A stretch of DNA of 64,000 nucleotides from Arcobacter ellisii (GTDB lineage Bacteria; Campylobacterota; Campylobacteria; Campylobacterales; Arcobacteraceae): assembly GCF_003544915.1 (NCBI RefSeq), contig NZ_CP032097.1, positions 2,108,001 to 2,172,000 of the forward strand, in the 5' to 3' direction. Below are positions 39,622-50,297 of this stretch, in pieces. Numbering within the stretch: the stretch's first letter is position 1; every line of letters begins with the position of its first letter. The position numbers were made by a program, and so were the translations under genes. The notes beneath the pieces are model-generated. The model made no database searches and had not been told where the DNA came from. It worked only from the letters and a program-made list of their open reading frames with translations.

Positions 39622-40662
39622 TTATGCTTTTTTTGAAACTCTTTGACACTCTTTTACAAAGTGAATTGCATTTTCAACAGGAACATCAGGTAAAATTCCA
39701 TGACCAAGATTGAAAATATGTCCTTCACCTTTCATTATGTTTTGAATTGCTTCAACACACATAGTTGTAGCAACTTTATCATATAATCTACAAGGTTCCA
39801 TATTTCCTTGTAATACATATTTCTCACCTAATTTTTCTTTTGCAAGAGCCATTGGTGTTCCCCAATCTACTCCAAATACATCGAAGTTTCCATAAACTAA
39901 ACCTCTTTCAATAAATGCAGCTATTCCTTTTGGGAACATAATAACTGGAATATGTGGATATTTCTCTTTTAAATATTCAGCAATTTCTACCATATATTTC
40001 CATGAAAATTCATCATAACGTGCTGGTTCAATTGCTGCTGCCCATGAATCAAAGATTTGAACTACATCAACTCCAGCTTCAATTTGTTTTTCCATATAAA
40101 ACTTAACTACATCAGTTACACGTCTAAGGATTTTATGTAAAAATTCTGGATTCGAATACATCATTTTTTTACAAAGATTGTATGTTTTTGTTCCTTGGCC
40201 TTCAATCATATAAGTAGCAAGTGTCCAAGGAGCACCTGTAAATCCAATTAAAGCTTTATCTTCTGGCAATCTTTGTTTTAAAATTTTAATAGTTTCATAA
40301 ACATAAGTTAATTTATTTGCAGCTTCTTCACCACCAATTAAAGCATCTAAGTCTTCTTCTGTTTTTATTGGTTTATCAAAAACTGGACCTTCACCTTTTA
40401 AAAAATCTAATTTCATTCCCATTTCATTTGGAACAACTAGAATATCACTAAATAAAATAGCTGCATCAACACCAACAATATCTAAAGGTTGAATTGTAAC
40501 TTCAGCTGCAAGTTCTGGATTGTGACATAAATTTAAAAAGTTTCCAGCTTTTGCTCTAACTTCCATATATTCTGGTAAATATCTTCCAGCTTGTCTCATC
40601 ATCCAAACAGGAGTATAAGGAGTCTCTTTTCTAAAACATGCATCTACAAAAATTTTTGACAT
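39622..40662 (-). CDS. hemE: Uroporphyrinogen decarboxylase
   Basis: Haem-synthesis enzyme of 346 residues that removes four carboxyl groups from uroporphyrinogen III. The N-terminal signature is [17 protein letters not shown], followed by [26 protein letters not shown] and the C-terminal [15 protein letters not shown]. The ATG at 40662 is chosen for AAGGA upstream; the frame extends further without a ribosome site. It is the last gene of a long minus-strand run. Confidence 0.97.
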   Translation of the reverse strand: MSKIFVDACFRKETPYTPVWMMRQAGRYLPEYMEVRAKAGNFLNLCHNPELAAEVTIQPLDIVGVDAAILFSDILVVPNEMGMKLDFLKGEGPVFDKPIKTEEDLDALIGGEEAANKLTYVYETIKILKQRLPEDKALIGFTGAPWTLATYMIEGQGTKTYNLCKKMMYSNPEFLHKILRRVTDVVKFYMEKQIEAGVDVVQIFDSWAAAIEPARYDEFSWKYMVEIAEYLKEKYPHIPVIMFPKGIAAFIERGLVYGNFDVFGVDWGTPMALAKEKLGEKYVLQGNMEPCRLYDKVATTMCVEAIQNIMKGEGHIFNLGHGILPDVPVENAIHFVKECQRVSKKA

Positions 40663-40703
40663 TTTAATCCTTAAAATAGTCCCTATTTTAAGGGACAAAT
40701 TAT

Positions 40704-41210
40704 TTAATGTTTTCCTACTTTATTTAAAAAATAAAGTCCTAAAGATAATAGTGCTATTGAAACTGCAAAATAAAGCATCTCTAATGCACCATCATATTTT
40801 GTATGTAAAACTTTTTGGAAAAAGCTTACAATTAATACCATAACAATTACTTTTGCAATTTTATCTTTTAGTTGGTCTAAAGAGTGAATTGCAAGAATAT
40901 TGCTACCACTTGATTCAGCTGCATCTATTTTAGAAATAAATAGTTCATAAATACCAAATGCAAAAATAAGCATAACAACTGCAATTAAATATAAATCAAC
41001 AGCACCTATTATCTTACTTACAATCTCTTCATGAAAATCTTCTGGATGTAATCCATTTATATATACATCAGCTGCATATTTAATAACTTCGTAAATATCC
41101 ATTGAAGCAACAATAAAAAGTATTATCGAACCTAATAATCCAAATATTACCGCAAGCAAAACAAAAAGTCTTGCTTGCCACATTGTAGTTTCAAAAAATT
41201 TTTCTAACAT
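40704..41210 (-). CDS. YqhA family (UPF0114) membrane protein
   Basis: 168 residues with four hydrophobic segments (about 14-36, 70-90, 115-135 and 142-160). The family pattern is seen in [38 protein letters not shown] and [15 protein letters not shown]. No function has been established for the family. It starts 1 base after the asd stop and so is translated with asd. Confidence 0.83.
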   Translation of the reverse strand: MLEKFFETTMWQARLFVLLAVIFGLLGSIILFIVASMDIYEVIKYAADVYINGLHPEDFHEEIVSKIIGAVDLYLIAVVMLIFAFGIYELFISKIDAAESSGSNILAIHSLDQLKDKIAKVIVMVLIVSFFQKVLHTKYDGALEMLYFAVSIALLSLGLYFLNKVGKH

Positions 41211-41211
41211 A

Positions 41212-42249
41212 TTAAATATCGTTTTCCATATCTATCCATTTAAGAGCGATTCTAACTGCATTTGTTGCAGCCCCTACTCTTACTTGGTCAGCTACGTTAA
41301 AATAGTGAACAATGTTTGAAGCATAAACATCTTTTCTAATTCTTCCAACATACGTATAATCAGTGTCAGTTGAAATAATTGGCATTGGATATTTTTTATT
41401 TGGTAAATCATCAATTACTTTTAGATTTTCAAAATTATTTAAAGCTTCTCTTACATCATCTAAATTAACTTCTACATTTTCACCAAAAGTAACTGTAATT
41501 GACTCACTATGAGATCTTAAAACTGGAACTCTTACACAAGTTGCTGCAACTTGAATATTTTTGTGCATAATTTTTTGAGTTTCATTTACCATTTTCATCT
41601 CTTCTTTAGTAAATCCATTCTCTTTTGCAACATCAATTTGAGGAATTACATTTAAAGCTATTTGATAAGGAAAAGCTTTAATTTCTGTTTCATCTAATCT
41701 AAATGCAAAAAAATCTTGCATTTGTTTTACAAGTTCTTCCATACCAGTTTTTCCAGCACCTGAAACAGCTTGATAAGTTGAAACATCAACTCTTTTAATT
41801 CCATATAAATCATCTAAAGGTTTTAAACTTTGAACCATTTGAATTGTTGAACAATTTGGATTTGCAATAATTCCTGTATCTTTCCATAATTTAATATCTT
41901 CTGGATTAACTTCTGGAACTACTAATGGAACTTTTGGATCCATTCTAAAGTGACTTGTATTATCAATTACAACTGCCCCTGCTTCAACTGCAAATTTTGC
42001 AAATTTTTCAGAAACGCTCCCACCTGCACTAAAAAATGCAATTTCAACATCATTTTCTTCAAAAACAGTTTCAGTTAATTCTAAAACTGTAACTTCTTTG
42101 TTCATATATTCAATTTTAGAACCTGCACTTCTTGCACTAGCTAATGGTATTAATTTATTTATTGGGAAATTTACTTCTTCTAAAACTCTAAATAACTCTT
42201 CACCAACTGCACCAGTTGCTCCAACAACTGCAACATTAAACTTTCTCAT
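41212..42249 (-). CDS. asd: Aspartate-semialdehyde dehydrogenase
   Basis: A 345-residue NADPH enzyme at the branch to lysine, threonine, methionine and diaminopimelate. GATGAVGEELFRVLEE binds the cofactor, the catalytic Cys133 is in IANPNCSTIQMV, and AVSGAGKTGMEEL and RSHSESITVTF are also conserved. It starts 3 bases after the gyrA stop. Confidence 0.96.
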   Translation of the reverse strand: MRKFNVAVVGATGAVGEELFRVLEEVNFPINKLIPLASARSAGSKIEYMNKEVTVLELTETVFEENDVEIAFFSAGGSVSEKFAKFAVEAGAVVIDNTSHFRMDPKVPLVVPEVNPEDIKLWKDTGIIANPNCSTIQMVQSLKPLDDLYGIKRVDVSTYQAVSGAGKTGMEELVKQMQDFFAFRLDETEIKAFPYQIALNVIPQIDVAKENGFTKEEMKMVNETQKIMHKNIQVAATCVRVPVLRSHSESITVTFGENVEVNLDDVREALNNFENLKVIDDLPNKKYPMPIISTDTDYTYVGRIRKDVYASNIVHYFNVADQVRVGAATNAVRIALKWIDMENDI

Positions 42250-42252
42250 CTC

Positions 42253-44847
42253 TTACTCTTCCTCATCTTTTTCTAAATTATCATTATTTTCTAAAACATC
42301 TAATAAAGTTTGATTTTTTACATTTGTAGAAATTTCAGTATTTGTTTCTAAAATTTCTCCATCTTCATTGTATCTAATCACATTTCCATTTTCATCAAGT
42401 TCTATCTCTTCATCCTCTTTTGGACATTTTGCAATTGATACAACTTTATCATCTTTATCAACATTTACAATTATTACACCAGAAGTGTTTCTTCCAGCTT
42501 TTCTAATTGTATTCATATCAACTCTAATCATTTTTCCAATTGAAGTTAATAACATTAAATCTTGTGAATCATCAACTAAAACTTCCCCAACAATATTTCC
42601 AGTTTTTGGAGAAAGTTTCATCGCAATAACTCCAGAACCAGCTCTATTTGTAAGTCTGTACTCTTCAACTGTTGTTCGTTTTCCAATTCCTTTTTCAGAA
42701 ACTGTTAAAATCTCTTGATCTTCATGATTAATTACATCAGCATCAACAACAAAGTCAGTATCAATTTTAAATTTAATACCTCTTACTCCTCTTGTGCTTC
42801 TTCCTTGGTCTCTTGTTTTATCAAGTTCAAATCTAATACATTGACCAAGACTTGTAAATATCATAATATATTGAGTTTGTACATCAGCAATTTTTGCTGT
42901 TACTATCTCATCTGCATCATCAAGAACGATAGCTCTTACTCCATTACTTCTGATATTAGAGAATTCATTTAATGATGTTCTTTTGATAATTCCATTTCTT
43001 GTAAAGAATACTAAAGATTTAGATTCATCAAAATCAGGAGTTGGAATAATCTCCATAATCTTCTCATCAGGTCTTAAATTGATTAAGTTAACAACTGCTT
43101 TACCTTTTGCAGTTCTACTTCCTTCAGGAATTTTGTAAACTTTTAACCAATATAATTGCCCCATATTTGTAACAAACATTAAAGTATCATGAGTATTACT
43201 TACGAAGAATTTTTCGATAAAGTCATCATCATGAGTAGTAACGGCAACTTTACCTTTACCACCTCTTTTTTGTTTTTCATAAGATTTAATTGGAACTCTT
43301 TTTACATATCCATTATGAGTAATTGTTACTACCATTGGCTCATTTGGAATTAAATCTTCAACATCAATTTCATCATATGAATCTTCAATTTCTGTTCTTC
43401 TATCACTTGAGAATTTTTCTTGGATTTCAGTTAATTCTTCTTTGATAATTTCATTTAATTTCTCTTCAGATTTTAGAATTGATTCTAATTCTGCAATTAA
43501 TATCATAAGTTCAGCATATTCAGCTTCAAGTTTATCTCTTTGAAGACCTGTTAATCTTCCAAGTCTCATATCTAAAATAGCTTGAGATTGAATTGGACTT
43601 AAACCAAATCTATTTTGTAAACTATCTTTTGCTTCTTGATCGTTTGCACTTGCTCTGATGATTTTAACAACTTCATCAATATTGTCTAAAGCAATTTTTA
43701 AACCTTCTAAAATATGAGCTCTAGCTTTTGCTTTTTCTAAATCAAAAATTGTTCTTCTAATAATTACAGTTTTTCTATGAGATAAGAAAATATTTAATAA
43801 TTGAGGTAAATTAAATACTTTTGGCTCTTTATTATAAACTGCTAATAAAATAATCCCAAAAGTTGTTTCCATTGGAGTTGATTTATAAAGATTATTTAAA
43901 ACAATCTCGCTCATTGCATCTTTTTTAAGCTCAATTACAACTCTAATACCTTCTCTATCAGACTCATCTCTAACTTCTGAAATACCATCAATTTGTTTAT
44001 CTTTTGCAAGGTTTGCGATAAGCTCAATTAATCTTGCTTTATTCACTTGATAAGGTAATTCATCAAGAACTATAATCTCTTTTTTACCTCTTGTTTCAAT
44101 GTGATGTTTAGCTCTAATTCTAACTCTTCCTCGTCCAGTATTATATGCATCAATAATTCCACGTCTACCAAAAATAGTTCCACCCGTTGGGAAATCTGGA
44201 CCTTGAATAAATTGCATTAATTCATCAGCAGTTGCATCTGGATTATCAATTGTGTATAAAACAGCATTTAATAACTCATTAATATTATGAGGAGGAATTT
44301 TAGTAGCCATACCAACAGCAATTCCTTCACTTCCATTTAATAAAAGTGTAGGAACTCTTGTAGGAAGAACTGAAGGCTCTTTCATTGTATCATCATAATT
44401 TGGAACAAAATTTACAGTATCTTTGTCTAAATCTCTTAATACTTCTTCAGCAATTCTAGTCATTCTAGCTTCCGTATATCTCATAGCAGCTGCACTATCA
44501 CCATCAATAGAACCGAAGTTTCCTTGTCCATCAACTAATGGGGCTCTCATTGAGAAATTTTGAGCCATTCTTACTAGTGCATCATAAACAGAAGTATCTC
44601 CATGAGGATGGTATTTACCAATAACATCTCCAACAATTCTTGCTGATTTTTTATAAGCTGATTTTGAAGTAATACTTAAATCATGCATAGCATATAAGAT
44701 TCTTCTATGAACAGGTTTTAAACCATCTTTTGCATCGGGTAATGCCCGACCAATAATAACACTCATAGAGTAATCTAAATAAGAGGCTTTAACTGAGTCC
44801 TCAATATTTATGTCTATAATATCTTGATTTTCGAAAAGGTTTTCCAT
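42253..44847 (-). CDS. gyrA: DNA gyrase subunit A
   Basis: An 864-residue topoisomerase subunit that cuts and rejoins DNA. The active Tyr124 is in AMRYTEARM. The quinolone region is [16 protein letters not shown] with Thr85 and Asp89, the drug-sensitive state in this group (family knowledge). The C-terminal beta-pinwheel has the GyrA box QKRGGKGK. The end is acidic ([12 protein letters not shown]). The start lies about 150 bases after the YdcH-like gene. Confidence 0.97.
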   Translation of the reverse strand: MENLFENQDIIDINIEDSVKASYLDYSMSVIIGRALPDAKDGLKPVHRRILYAMHDLSITSKSAYKKSARIVGDVIGKYHPHGDTSVYDALVRMAQNFSMRAPLVDGQGNFGSIDGDSAAAMRYTEARMTRIAEEVLRDLDKDTVNFVPNYDDTMKEPSVLPTRVPTLLLNGSEGIAVGMATKIPPHNINELLNAVLYTIDNPDATADELMQFIQGPDFPTGGTIFGRRGIIDAYNTGRGRVRIRAKHHIETRGKKEIIVLDELPYQVNKARLIELIANLAKDKQIDGISEVRDESDREGIRVVIELKKDAMSEIVLNNLYKSTPMETTFGIILLAVYNKEPKVFNLPQLLNIFLSHRKTVIIRRTIFDLEKAKARAHILEGLKIALDNIDEVVKIIRASANDQEAKDSLQNRFGLSPIQSQAILDMRLGRLTGLQRDKLEAEYAELMILIAELESILKSEEKLNEIIKEELTEIQEKFSSDRRTEIEDSYDEIDVEDLIPNEPMVVTITHNGYVKRVPIKSYEKQKRGGKGKVAVTTHDDDFIEKFFVSNTHDTLMFVTNMGQLYWLKVYKIPEGSRTAKGKAVVNLINLRPDEKIMEIIPTPDFDESKSLVFFTRNGIIKRTSLNEFSNIRSNGVRAIVLDDADEIVTAKIADVQTQYIMIFTSLGQCIRFELDKTRDQGRSTRGVRGIKFKIDTDFVVDADVINHEDQEILTVSEKGIGKRTTVEEYRLTNRAGSGVIAMKLSPKTGNIVGEVLVDDSQDLMLLTSIGKMIRVDMNTIRKAGRNTSGVIIVNVDKDDKVVSIAKCPKEDEEIELDENGNVIRYNEDGEILETNTEISTNVKNQTLLDVLENNDNLEKDEEE

Positions 44848-44935
44848 AAAAAAAGGCCTTTGTAATATAAAATTGGATTATTGTATCTAAATTGCGCTTA
44901 GCACTTCTTGTAATAAATTTTAATAAAATTAAATT

Positions 44936-44973
44936 ATAAAAAAAGGGGACAAAAGTCAAACTTTCATCCCCTT
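44936..44973 (-). terminator. Terminator after the YdcH-family gene
   Basis: Minus strand GGGGA...GAAAGT TTG ACTTTT...TCCCC forms an interrupted long stem followed by a T-run. It separates the small gene from gyrA. Confidence 0.75.
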
Positions 44974-44996
44974 ATATTTTTAACTAAAATTAAAAA

Positions 44997-45212
44997 TTAT
45001 TTTTCGTTGTTGTGTTTTACAATAATAGAATAAATTTCATCTTTTAATTTTAATTTTTCTTTTTTCTTAGATTCAATTTCAAATTGATCAGCATGTGATT
45101 CTTCAAGTTTAGCAATTAAATCATCTAACTCATTGTGCTTCTCAAAAAGTTTATGAAAATGTGCATCTTTTTGCTTTAACTCTGTAATTACATCTCTATA
45201 TTCGTGAAACAT
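44997..45212 (-). CDS. YdcH family (DUF465) protein
   Basis: 71 residues, highly charged and helical, with the family outline HEYRDVITELKQKDAHFHKLFEKHNELDDLI cut by short turns and LKLKDEIYSII near the end. Small helical-hairpin proteins of this family have no firm function. TAGGATACAAGA ATG supplies a ribosome site. Terminator follows directly. Confidence 0.82.
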   Translation of the reverse strand: MFHEYRDVITELKQKDAHFHKLFEKHNELDDLIAKLEESHADQFEIESKKKEKLKLKDEIYSIIVKHNNEK

Positions 45213-45291
45213 TCTTGTATCCTATATGTTTAAATTTGAATTGGGCGATTATACAATCTAAGTACTTAATCTTTTGTAAAAAAATAATACA

Positions 45292-46482
45292 TTAACTTCT
45301 ATAATCAGCATTAATTTCTACATATTTGTAACCTAAATCACACCCATATGCAGTGAATTTACCATCACCTAAACCAATATCACAAATAATTTTATATTTA
45401 TCTTTTTTTAAAACTTCAGCCGCTTTTGCTTCAGTTTGAGCATCAAAACAAATCTCTCCCTTATTGAATACAACAACATCATTATATGAAATCACTAATT
45501 TTTCATCATCACAATCAATTCTTGAAGCTCCAATAGTTGAAGCAATTCTTCCAAAATTTGGATCTTCTCCAAAAAGAGCTGTTTTTACTAAAAGTGAATT
45601 TGATAAAGCTTTCGCAGCAATTTCAGCTTGTTTATCATCTTTTGCATTTATAACTTCAAATGCAGCAACTTTTTTAGCGCCCTCTCCATCTGCAACCATT
45701 AACATTGCCATATCATGCATTACAAGTCTTAAGGCTTCTTTAAATGCTTCTTTATCATAAGAATTTGATTTTCCATTTGCTAAAACCATAACCGTATCGT
45801 TTGTAGAAGTATCTCCATCAACAGAAATAGCATTAAAAGTTGTCTCTTTATTTATATTTAAAGCCTCTTTAATATCTTCATAAGGAGCAGCTGCATCTGT
45901 ACAAATAAAACATAACATTGTTGCTAAGTTTGGATTTATCATTCCTGCACCTTTTGCAACAGCACCAATTTTAAATGAAGTTCCGTTTTCAAGTTTCACT
46001 TCATAAATACAAGTTTTAGGATATGCATCCGTTGTCATAATTGCTTTTGATAAGTTTTCACCATTTTTAGCTGTTAAATCGAATTTTTTAGCACCTGTTA
46101 CTAATTTTTCAATTGGTAAGGGATTTCCAATAACTCCTGTACTACTCATAACTGGATTAATAAGTTCTAAAGAGCCAAAATCAAGTTGAGAAAATAGAGT
46201 ATTAATAGATTCAATACCTTTTTTACCTGTTAAAGCGTTTGCATTTTTTGAATTTATTAAAACAAAATTTGTTTTGAAATTTTCACCATATTGTAAAAAA
46301 TGTTTTAAAGGTGCTGCTTGAAATCTATTTTCTGTAAAAACAGCTGCAACAGTACAAGCCTCTTTTGTATAAATAAATCCTAAATCATTATTTCCATTTG
46401 GTTTAAGACCTGCATGAATTCCATCACAATAAAATCCATCAATTTGATCAATATAACCTTTTATTGGTAAAATAGTAAACAT
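45292..46482 (-). CDS. argJ: Bifunctional ornithine acetyltransferase/N-acetylglutamate synthase
   Basis: 396 residues of the arginine pathway; ArgJ recycles the acetyl group from N-acetylornithine to glutamate. The self-cleavage site Ala187-Thr188 is in NPNLATML, with Thr188 the nucleophile, and GVIGNPLP, DGEGAKK and LFGEDPNFGRI are conserved. AGAGGAT precedes the ATG, inside the last codons of the channel gene, one base from its stop. Confidence 0.95.
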   Translation of the reverse strand: MFTILPIKGYIDQIDGFYCDGIHAGLKPNGNNDLGFIYTKEACTVAAVFTENRFQAAPLKHFLQYGENFKTNFVLINSKNANALTGKKGIESINTLFSQLDFGSLELINPVMSSTGVIGNPLPIEKLVTGAKKFDLTAKNGENLSKAIMTTDAYPKTCIYEVKLENGTSFKIGAVAKGAGMINPNLATMLCFICTDAAAPYEDIKEALNINKETTFNAISVDGDTSTNDTVMVLANGKSNSYDKEAFKEALRLVMHDMAMLMVADGEGAKKVAAFEVINAKDDKQAEIAAKALSNSLLVKTALFGEDPNFGRIASTIGASRIDCDDEKLVISYNDVVVFNKGEICFDAQTEAKAAEVLKKDKYKIICDIGLGDGKFTAYGCDLGYKYVEINADYRS

Positions 46483-46483
46483 T

Positions 46484-47611
46484 TTATATATCCTCTGGTT
46501 GTTTTGTTAAATTTATAATTCTTTTAGCTCTTGCTATTCCTCTTTGAGAACCAACTAATAATAACTTGCAATTAGTATTTATAGAAGTTGTACCTTTTGG
46601 CATTTGGATAAATTTTCCATTATCTTCAGTTATACCAATAACAGAAACTTTTAATATATCTCTTAATCTTAAATCTTTCAATTCTCTATTTATTACCCAT
46701 GAATTTTCTCTTACAAAAACTTCTTCCATATCAATTGGAGTATCTTTTTTATATAAAAACTCTTCAAGAACATTTTCCATATCTGGTCTTATTGCCATGG
46801 CAGTTACTCTTTTTGCCATTAAAGATGGTGTAGCAACCACTTTATCAGCTCCAAGCTTTTTTAGCCTTATTTTTTCATTTTGTGTTTCTGCATTTGAAAT
46901 AATCAAAAATGGTGGTCTTCCTAACTCTTTTTCATAAAGTCTAACAGAAGCAATTAAAGTAATATTATCTGAAATATTTTTAGATAATGAGATTGCTCCT
47001 TTTGCTGAACTCAAATGTGATTTTAAAAAGGCAATCTCTTTATATGGTTCTTCTTTTACATAATATGGATAATTGTGTTCTTTTGCAATTTGTTCAATAT
47101 CATCACTTGGATCAACAACAACAAAAGGGATATGATTGTCTCTAAATTGTCTAGCTAATTGAGCTGTATATTCATTGTGATAACATATTACGAAATGACG
47201 TCTTAACCTTGCTATTTTATAAAGCATTTTTCTTTCCTTTAATAACTCTAATAATGAACCATTTGCAATAACATCAATTACAATACCCACAGAAAATGTT
47301 AAAATCAAAAATCCTGCAATCATAAGTGTTACAGTAAAAACAATACCTTGATTACTAAAATTTGCTTCATTTAATGCACCAAATCCAGTAGTAGTAAAAG
47401 TATAAGCTGATTGGAAAATTGCATGCATAATTGAATAATCTTCAATATAAACATACCCTAGAGTTCCTATCATCATAACAAGTTGAATAAGGATTAATGG
47501 TAATCTAAAAGGTTTTAATTGGGCATAAATAAGTGGATTTAAATCATATTGGGGTTTGGCTGCTCTTATTTCCCAGCCAATAGTTTTTTTGATCTTACTA
47601 AAGATGCTCAT
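46484..47611 (-). CDS. Two-TM potassium-channel-like protein with RCK domains
   Basis: 375 residues. Two hydrophobic helices (about 38-55 and 89-113) flank a pore loop with Thr74-Thr75-Gly76-Phe77-Gly78, a variant of the usual TVGYG. A TrkA-N/RCK domain (about 138-270) and a TrkA-C domain (about 285-370) follow. In the RCK the glycine-rich nucleotide loop is replaced by VICYHNEYTAQLA, so nucleotide binding may be lost or changed. The gene lies between rpmB and argJ in one operon. It likely conducts K+, but selectivity is uncertain. Confidence 0.82.
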   Translation of the reverse strand: MSIFSKIKKTIGWEIRAAKPQYDLNPLIYAQLKPFRLPLILIQLVMMIGTLGYVYIEDYSIMHAIFQSAYTFTTTGFGALNEANFSNQGIVFTVTLMIAGFLILTFSVGIVIDVIANGSLLELLKERKMLYKIARLRRHFVICYHNEYTAQLARQFRDNHIPFVVVDPSDDIEQIAKEHNYPYYVKEEPYKEIAFLKSHLSSAKGAISLSKNISDNITLIASVRLYEKELGRPPFLIISNAETQNEKIRLKKLGADKVVATPSLMAKRVTAMAIRPDMENVLEEFLYKKDTPIDMEEVFVRENSWVINRELKDLRLRDILKVSVIGITEDNGKFIQMPKGTTSINTNCKLLLVGSQRGIARAKRIINLTKQPEDI

Positions 47612-47634
47612 GAAAGCACTATTCTAGCGCCTTC

Positions 47635-47823
47635 TTATGAGTGTTTTTTAAGAGTTCTTAACTCTTTTGCAGAAATTTTTAACTTAGTTGTTGTTCCATC
47701 TTCTAATGTAACTCTAACTGTTCTAATATTTGGTAAAAATCTTCTTCTAGTTCTGTTTTTTGCGTGACTTACGTTGTTACCAACCATTGGTCCTTTTCCA
47801 GAAATTGCACATTTTCTTGACAT
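47635..47823 (-). CDS. rpmB: 50S ribosomal protein L28
   Basis: 62 residues: [20 protein letters not shown], then [16 protein letters not shown], the standard L28 sequence and length. GTAAGGAAGACAA ATG provides the ribosome site. The potassium channel gene starts 23 bases downstream. rpmG is not adjacent. Confidence 0.97.
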   Translation of the reverse strand: MSRKCAISGKGPMVGNNVSHAKNRTRRRFLPNIRTVRVTLEDGTTTKLKISAKELRTLKKHS

Positions 47824-47884
47824 TTGTCTTCCTTACGTAGTGAAAAATATTTGCGTATTGTATCTTAAATTTCTTAAGGCAAAT

Positions 47885-48754
47885 TTAAACATTTTCTAGG
47901 ATAAAATTCATTTTATTCAAATTTGCCTCTAATTCGAACTCTTTTGCTAATTTTTTATTCTCTTTTTTTATTTTTTTTAACTCATTTTTATCTAATAAAA
48001 CAGCATCTATTTTAAACGCAATACTTGGATCTGTTGGTGAATCCATTGAAGCAAAAACATCTACAACCTCTTTTGCATCATTATCAATACTTAAAAAAAC
48101 CACACATTTACAATACATCGCTTTTAAAATATTTGATGAAAAAGTTTTATTATAAGTTGGTAATAAAAAAATATCTGAAGCTAAAAATAGATCATCAATA
48201 TTTTTGTAATTTTCTAATAATATAATTTTATCTTGTAAATTTTGATATTTTGGAAGTTGAAATTGCAAAGCAGTTATCTGTTTTTGTTCACCAGCGATTA
48301 TAATTTTAAAATCTGAATAAGTTATAGAAGAACAAATATCTAAAAACTCTTTAACTCCCGAAGTTTTAAAGTTCTTTGCTGTAAATAAAATAAGTTTAGT
48401 TTTAGGATCTATATTTAACTCTTCACAAAGTTTAATTTTTACCTCTTTTGTTTTTTTATATTCAATATTGATTGAAGGATAAATAACCTTTATTTTTTCA
48501 TGGGAAATCTTTGTTTTGGCAATAATATAGTTCATAGATGCAAAAGAATTTACAATTGTGATTTTTGAATTTTTAATATTTTCAATAGACTTTTCATCTA
48601 AATTTCCACTATGAAAATATACATCTGCATATTTTTTTTTGCCAAATAAAGAACTTATAAAATTCTCTTTTTTTAGAACTTCAATATTTTCTTGTTTTTT
48701 TAGATTTTCTATTAATAAATTTGATGATTTGTAAGAAATAGATGTTTTTTTCAT
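47885..48754 (-). CDS. Glycosyltransferase family 4-like protein (short)
   Basis: 289 residues with a GT-B C-terminal domain: KLILFTAKNFKTSGVKEFLD, IIIAGEQKQ, DLFLASDIFLLPTYNKTFSS and later VVFLSIDNDAKEVVD. The acceptor-binding N-terminal half is shorter than usual, and the typical EPFGL glutamate motif is replaced by NKTFSS, so activity is uncertain. It is the last gene of the polysaccharide cluster, 3 bases after the WaaE-like gene. Confidence 0.7.
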   Translation of the reverse strand: MKKTSISYKSSNLLIENLKKQENIEVLKKENFISSLFGKKKYADVYFHSGNLDEKSIENIKNSKITIVNSFASMNYIIAKTKISHEKIKVIYPSINIEYKKTKEVKIKLCEELNIDPKTKLILFTAKNFKTSGVKEFLDICSSITYSDFKIIIAGEQKQITALQFQLPKYQNLQDKIILLENYKNIDDLFLASDIFLLPTYNKTFSSNILKAMYCKCVVFLSIDNDAKEVVDVFASMDSPTDPSIAFKIDAVLLDKNELKKIKKENKKLAKEFELEANLNKMNFILENV

Positions 48755-48757
48755 AAA

Positions 48758-49510
48758 TTATTTTTCTTCACTTTTATTATTTAATTCATACAGTTTTGCT
48801 TCTTTCAAAAATGCGTAAAATGAATTATTCATTGCTGCAATAAAACCTCTCATACCGTTTAAAAATCCTCTTTTAATAATAAATGATTTAAAAAATGAAA
48901 GAGGAAAAACAAAAAGTAATTTAGCAAATGAAGCTTTTTTATTTTTTGCAAATTTCTCATCAGCTCTTAAACTTGAATATTCATTAATTTTACTTAAATG
49001 TGTCTTTAAATCCATTGTTCCGTAATCATAAATAAATCCATTAGCTTTGTTTATTTTACCTTTTACAAGAATTGACTCGTGAACTAATTTATCAGGATAA
49101 TGTCCTACACTTTTTCTGAAAAATCTAATTCTTCTATTAAATTTTGATTTTTCACTATTAAATTTTCCTAAAAACTGACTTGATATTTTTATATCTAAAC
49201 CATCTATTTTATTCTCTTCAATTACTTTTTCAATCTCTTTTTTTAATTCTTCTGTTAATTGTTCATCAGCATCTAAATTTAAAACCCATTCATTTTGACA
49301 TAAACTTTTTGCATACTCTTTTTGCTTGGCAAATCCTAGCCAATCTTGATGAAAAATCTTATTTGTATACTCTTTTGCAATATTTAAAGTATTATCCGTA
49401 CTTCCACTATCAACGACTACAATTTCATCAAAATCTTTAACACTTTCCAGAACTCTTTTTATATGTTTTTCTTCATTTTTACAAATGATATAAACAGAGG
49501 CTTTAATCAT
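48758..49510 (-). CDS. Family 2 glycosyltransferase, WaaE/KdtX-like
   Basis: 250 residues of GT-A fold. ASVYIICKNEEKHIKRVLESV, VVVDSGSTDNT and Asp80-Ala-Asp82 in LNLDADEQL bind the nucleotide sugar and metal. The later KFNRRIRFFRKSVGHYPDKLVHE is typical of LPS inner-core glucosyltransferases of the WaaE type. The start overlaps the deacetylase gene by 4 bases. Sugar specificity cannot be read off. Confidence 0.85.
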   Translation of the reverse strand: MIKASVYIICKNEEKHIKRVLESVKDFDEIVVVDSGSTDNTLNIAKEYTNKIFHQDWLGFAKQKEYAKSLCQNEWVLNLDADEQLTEELKKEIEKVIEENKIDGLDIKISSQFLGKFNSEKSKFNRRIRFFRKSVGHYPDKLVHESILVKGKINKANGFIYDYGTMDLKTHLSKINEYSSLRADEKFAKNKKASFAKLLFVFPLSFFKSFIIKRGFLNGMRGFIAAMNNSFYAFLKEAKLYELNNKSEEK

Positions 49511-50292
49511 AATTTATTCCTAACTCTTGATACTTTTAATAAAAAATCCACAAAATTCTCTGTTCCTAAAATTCCAACTCTTTTAATTGTAAATACATCA
49601 TCATTTTCTTCAAATAAACCTCTTTTTACAACTGTGGCATTTTTGTATCCAACATTTTTAACTGCTTGAACAATTTTATCATCAAATTTTCCGTAAGGAT
49701 AAGCAAAAGCTTCACACTCTTTATTTGTAATTTTTTCAACTTCTTCTTTTGATTTTTTTAATTCATTTAATAGTTGTTCATCATTTATTGTTGATAAATT
49801 TACATGGGATAAAGTGTGAGAACCAAACTCTATTAATCCTGAATTTAGCATCTCTAAAATCTGTTTTTCATTTAAAAGATTTGATAAAACAGAAGTATTT
49901 TTTTCTTCCCAGTGATTTGTTTTTTGATTGGGAACAAGATAAATAGTAGCCTTAAAATCATACTTTTTTAAAATAGGGAAAGCATTTAAATAATTGTCCT
50001 CATATCCATCATCAAACGTAATTACAAATGATTTTTCTGGAATTTCATCTAATTTTGAAAGTTCCGAAATAGTAAATGATTTCCAATTATTTTTATAAAA
50101 CCAATTCATCTGTTTTTCAAAATCTTGAGGTTTCACTCTCCACTTATTATGTTTTTCATTTCCTACATGCTCACGAATACTGTGATACATTAAAACTCTA
50201 GCTTTTTTATAACTTTGAGGGATTCTCCACCAGTTATATCGTAAAGAAATTATTAAAATTAAAATAAATAAAAATATTAAAAAATAAATCAT
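49507..50292 (-). CDS. Membrane-anchored polysaccharide deacetylase (copy 2)
   Basis: 261 residues. An N-terminal anchor (about 1-18) precedes the NodB-like domain. Motif 1 FVITFDDGYEDN gives Asp94/Asp95, and motif 2 GSHTLSHVNLS gives His159 and His163 as metal ligands. Such enzymes remove N- or O-acetyl groups from cell-surface sugars. It is a paralog of the gene at 53309-54121, sharing the RYNWWR/RFSWWR segment after the anchor and the FxITFDDGYEDN region. Confidence 0.88.
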   Translation of the reverse strand: MIYFLIFLFILILIISLRYNWWRIPQSYKKARVLMYHSIREHVGNEKHNKWRVKPQDFEKQMNWFYKNNWKSFTISELSKLDEIPEKSFVITFDDGYEDNYLNAFPILKKYDFKATIYLVPNQKTNHWEEKNTSVLSNLLNEKQILEMLNSGLIEFGSHTLSHVNLSTINDEQLLNELKKSKEEVEKITNKECEAFAYPYGKFDDKIVQAVKNVGYKNATVVKRGLFEENDDVFTIKRVGILGTENFVDFLLKVSRVRNKL

Positions 50293-50297
50293 CTACT

